Of a stretch of DNA of 10,926 nt, positions 8,080 through 10,926 are shown in pieces. This DNA comes from Dentipellis sp. KUC8613 (Eukaryota; Basidiomycota; Agaricomycetes; Russulales; Hericiaceae): contig NSJX01000018.1 of NCBI GenBank assembly GCA_002286715.1, positions 257,222 through 268,147 on the forward strand, read 5' to 3'. Within the stretch, counting starts at the first letter, position 1. Every line of letters starts with the position of its first letter. The notes beneath the pieces are model-generated. The model did no database searches, was not told where the DNA came from, and saw only the letters and a program-made list of their open reading frames with translations. The position numbers were made by a program, and so were the translations under genes.

Positions 8080-8455
8080 TCATTGCAAATGTCTACAGGG
8101 AGCTATCATTCGAGCGCTGAATGGCCAGGAGAGGGAGTCAACGTTAGAATTTGCCGTGAAGAATCTGTCAGGCCAGCGGACCACCGGAGGAAGTTGCAGG
8201 AACTCCGCGTTCGTCAGTGTCGCTGTGTGCGGGTCATCGTTTGGACGAGGAGGAGCCTGGGTAAAATGATTTAGGCTGTCCGGACCATACGGATCAGCAA
8301 TGTGGAAGGAAATAATTCTTGTGAACGGCAAAGAGACTTACGGTACATGTACAGGAACTGACCCTAGCTTTGTATACAACGCCGATCATGGTGTAGCTTT
8401 GTAAACATCGGAGGGCGTCGACCTCCGATGGAGTGTTGGTGCATGGGACATTCAT
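8080..8455 (-). CDS. Weak candidate two-exon gene, unknown product (about 96 aa)
   Basis: Proposed exon A is 8455-8342 (starts MNVPCTNTPSEVDAL) and exon B is 8256-8080 (starts APPRPNDDPHTATL, stop TGA). They are joined across an 85-bp intron with a good donor (GTAAGT, 8341-8336) and acceptor (TTACCCAG, ending at 8257), phase 0 on both sides. The composition looks protein-like, but there is no signal peptide, domain or recognised relative, and 8406-8430 within exon A is an inverted repeat. It may be an exon pair of a larger or decayed gene, or chance. Confidence 0.2.
8406..8430. repeat. Inverted repeat (9-bp stem, 7-base loop)
   Basis: CATCGGAGG and CCTCCGATG are exact reverse complements separated by GCGTCGA. 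No run of T follows, so it is not evidently a terminator. It lies inside the weak candidate exon. Confidence 0.6.
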
Positions 8456-8522
8456 GTATGAGCGCGGGCCGCGCAAGCTCTTTTAATTGCAGCAGGCAAG
8501 ATGGCAGCGAGGTGCTGGTGAA

Positions 8523-8540
8523 TTTTGACGTACGTCAAAA
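8523..8540. promoter_or_regulatory. 18-bp perfect palindrome with TGACGT half-sites
   Basis: TTTTGACGTACGTCAAAA is perfectly self-complementary and contains two inverted TGACGT half-sites. CRE-like TGACG(T) elements are known targets of bZIP factors. It lies about 70 bp upstream of the weak minus-strand candidate gene and 25 bp upstream of the ATG of a plus-strand open frame at 8565. Function is inferred only. Confidence 0.4.
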
Positions 8541-9977
8541 GGGACACGAGGAGCGTTAAACTGAATGAGAAAAATAGGAGTACAACCCCATGGCATCAGA
8601 CTCAAATACTTCATAGACGGGCTAACACAACACTTACAGCCCTTAGGCGACCGAGCTAGCATCGGTAGCAGAGCCGGCGGTTGCTTCCAGGCGGCAGCGG
8701 CTCTCGCACAAGAGAAAGCACATGAAACGAGGAAGACAATCCTTTGCTTGCATTGCGCTTTTGGAAATAAGCACGGCCTCGAAGCATTCTCTTCGGTGCA
8801 CGCGTACGTACTATTCGTGCAGTGCGGCCTCGGACCTTGGGGCACTGTCGAACGACTCCGAGCCCTGGCTGAGCGGAACTGGCAAGGGCTGCATTTATTC
8901 TATCGAGCGCAGGCAGACCGTCGTGTACGCCTACGGTACGTGAGGGAAACTCTTGCGCGCGGAAGAGAGCACTAAGGTGTTCGGGGGCGACTGCTCGAAG
9001 TTGAGTTCGCTAACGTCGAACGGCGGGAAGCCCGAGAACGAGCCTTTCCGGATAACATAGAAAGTGAATTGTCGAGGCTGCAATGCTCGCCAAAGGTCGT
9101 CGATGTGGAAGAGATGTTCATATGCGCCCTCGATCCGACGAGTGCCGCAAAGTAAGCAAGTGTTGCGTTCAAAGCTGAATCAGGGTACCTCGCCGATTGG
9201 TGCGAACAGACATTCACCGCGCTAGAGATATAATATTCAGAGGTGCTCACCAAATTAGCCCCATTTCATAGAGCGGCATTGAGCTTCCTCACCGAATATC
9301 CCAACCCACAAGCCGTATCTGTGCAGCGTCCGTAGATAGTCAGATTGGCTGCCTGGATATGTCGAGACTTATAGGCACTGAAACGCCATAATCGGGTCCT
9401 CGCTTCCTGCTGCCAGCAAGATCTGTGTACGGCACAGGCCTACAGGCTTATTGGGTGCATAATTTCTACTTCAACGATCGCATCGGATGCAGGAAAAGCC
9501 GAAAGAGAAGCACGGCATCTAGTAAGCTGGTGGTGCAGGCGAGAATAAGGACAGTAAGGAACACACCGTGCGTCGCGTCCGTGCGTGCGTTGTGAGAATT
9601 ATGGTCCATTGCTTAGGAAGTGCCGGTGCTGCGAAGCTGCGAGGTCGAAAAAGACGGTCGTATAGTTGAATGAGAGTGCCGTGGGCAGAGCTGCTGCGGT
9701 GCTCAAACGGCTTCCGAGTCGCACTCTGAGACTGGTTCGTCTTCCATAAGAAGAAGAACCTGTTCACCTGCCGAATACGGAAGCTAGGCAAGTGGGTTGT
9801 CGTTCGGCACCACTCCAGGAGGCAATAAACATATTACTGACAAGACAGCTTCATCAAATTCTATGAGCAGGTCGAAATGAAGAGGTAAAATCAATTAGTA
9901 CATTCGTATCATGATCGCAAACACCCTAGAACTATGTCGCGTGGATGAAAGGCCTCCGATTTACGCCGGTCTGAACT
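8541..9977. other. 1.4-kb stretch without a supported gene
   Basis: A 136-codon plus-strand frame (8565-8975) and the same frame reopened after its stop (8976-9153, RLLEVEFANVERREARERAF onward) are the longest readings. A 73-codon plus-strand frame from 8722 ends just after a donor-like GGTACGT (8937-8943). None has a recognisable domain. I could not build an intron joining the first two in frame with good sites. Minus-strand frames at 8483-8845, 8972-9253 and 9519-9791 are equally anonymous. Decayed gene or transposon remnants are possible but not visible. Confidence 0.4.
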
Positions 9978-10665
9978 TCAAGATTCACGCAGATATTGAA
10001 TCATCACCGAAACCCATATTCATTAATGATATCCAAAGTATTCTAATCGTAAAACCGTGACGAGCATCTACTGGATAGTGCACCCCGGGCAGAAGCGAGG
10101 CTTCGGGGCAGTGGGGGACACGGTGACCGGCGTCACACTTTTGACTTTCAGGGTGGCCATGCCGGCAGTGGTGGCGAAAGCGAGCTGGTGGAGCATCTGA
10201 CCGTTGTCGTCGAGCGAAGGGATAAAGGAGCCAGCGGCTAAAATAATATCAGAAATCAGTTCAAGGCCGTCATTCTAGAGATGAGCGGGCGTACATTTGA
10301 CGGAGATGGGACCTTCGACAATGTCAAAGCCCTGCTGCGCCCGCTTGGCGTAGTTGTTTGTGACGAACTACCAAACCAATGCATCAGTATGATATTGAGG
10401 AGAGCCTGAATGAGCCCGACATACTGTGACCCAATCAGGCGTGCCAGATGCAAATCTAGTCAAGCACAACTAATTCAGAAACGGGCACCAAAAGTGAAAG
10501 ACAAAAGACCACATACGCTTTCCGAGTTGCGGTTCTGCTGACCGTATACTCGAACTCCACCATCAGGTAGTGATTAAACTTCGGTGTCGTGAAGCTCTTG
10601 CCCCACTTGTCCGCCTGCGTAATATCCTGTTACATCGACCCATCAGAACGGTCCCACGAGCCGAT
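9978..10665 (-). repeat. Direct repeat copy 2 (secreted-protein gene, exons 2-4 plus flanks)
   Basis: This is the partner of about 6268-6953 in the same orientation. Exons 2-4 are 94% identical and the introns are more diverged, including an indel in the last intron (57 versus 55 bp). Similarity reaches CCGAT at 10661-10665, exactly where the right 262-bp arm begins. Confidence 0.85.
10068..10626 (-). CDS. Second copy of the secreted-protein gene, exons 2-4 only in window
   Basis: Exons equivalent to 2, 3 and 4 of the gene at 6359-7274 are present at 10626-10513, 10367-10295 and 10237-10068 (stop TAG). Their lengths are identical (114, 73, 170 bp) and the splice sites are conserved (acceptor GTAACAG before 10626, GTAG before 10367, GTACGC donor at 10294, TTTTAG before 10237). 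There is no frameshift or stop. Of 20 base differences from the other copy, 19 are synonymous and one is conservative (Ile to Val in FDIVEGPIS), which signals selection on the protein. Exon 1 with the signal peptide is missing: intron 1 runs into the right arm at 10665. Either the gene was severed recently, or exon 1 lies beyond position 10926 on the other side of an insertion. The usual annotation would be a pseudogene, but the substitution pattern makes me cautious. Confidence 0.75.
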
Positions 10666-10926
10666 TCTGATTCATCTATGAATCAGTTCTAAATATGGGG
10701 CAGCCCTTAGGGACTCGCGCGACCTTGCATCGCCCCGTTAGGAAGTCAGTTCCCACAACTGCAGCCACATTCCTTTCCAACCACTAGAATTTGTTTTCTG
10801 TAGGCTTGAGTTCTCGTTCAATCCTTATCAAAATTTGCACACACATACATTGATACCTTAGCAACGCACAGTAAAAATTTCGAAATTCCTTGATGCCTGT
10901 GTCACTCAGAAATCCAAAGTCGCGTC
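10665..10926 (-). repeat. Right arm of 262-bp terminal inverted repeat
   Basis: This is the reverse complement of bases 1-262 with four differences, all lying in the segment that pairs with left positions 143-168. The inner boundary at 10665 is the same base at which the duplicated secreted-protein gene ends. The arm has no ORF. Confidence 0.95.
10667..10686. repeat. Palindrome at inner edge of right arm
   Basis: CTGATTCAT-CT-ATGAATCAG is the mirror of the palindrome at 241-260, again two bases inside the arm's inner boundary. Confidence 0.8.

Noticed and set aside
8565..8975. Plus-strand ORF of 136 codons
   Set aside because: No signal peptide, domain or usable splice partner was found, and an opposite-strand frame is open over the same bases.

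Overview
The window looks like nuclear DNA of a filamentous basidiomycete fungus. The genes have short GT-AG introns (about 55-85 bp, one longer), GC-rich exons, TATA-like boxes, and a pyrimidine-rich stretch before one start codon. No bacterial or viral hallmark gene, transposase, reverse transcriptase, tRNA, rRNA or CRISPR array was recognised. The assignment to basidiomycetes rests on gene style and remembered family resemblance, not on a search.

Layout. The first and last 262 bases are inverted copies of each other (258/262 identical, no gaps) and start and end exactly with the window. Going inward from the left: a partial FHA-domain gene on the minus strand (278-739), a complete small FHA-domain gene on the minus strand (1125-1874), a gene-poor stretch, and a five-exon plus-strand gene for an 800-residue Ser/Pro/Arg-rich coiled-coil protein of unknown function (2954-5592). 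Next come a gene-poor stretch, a complete four-exon minus-strand gene for a 219-residue secreted protein with faint ADP-ribosyltransferase-like motifs (6359-7274), about 2.7 kb with at most weak gene candidates, and a second, partial copy of the secreted-protein gene (exons 2-4, 10068-10626).

The most informative point is how the arms sit relative to the genes. The left arm's inner edge falls in what should be intron 2 of the first FHA gene. The right arm's inner edge falls in intron 1 of the second secreted-protein gene. Exons 2-4 of the two secreted-protein copies differ at 20 sites, of which 19 are synonymous. The outer copy has therefore evolved as a working protein gene, and its duplication is older than the almost identical arms. 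Two readings remain open. (A) The window is one large TIR-bounded element carrying gene cargo and truncated genes. (B) The arms are two recent inverted insertions of a short element (or ends of one) in introns, and the missing exons continue just outside the window. The flanking sequence would decide. I lean slightly towards B, because both arms interrupt introns and neither partial gene carries a disabling mutation.

The genes do not form an evident pathway. The pattern is of two small gene families, FHA mini-proteins and secreted proteins, each duplicated in tandem and flanking an unrelated coiled-coil gene.
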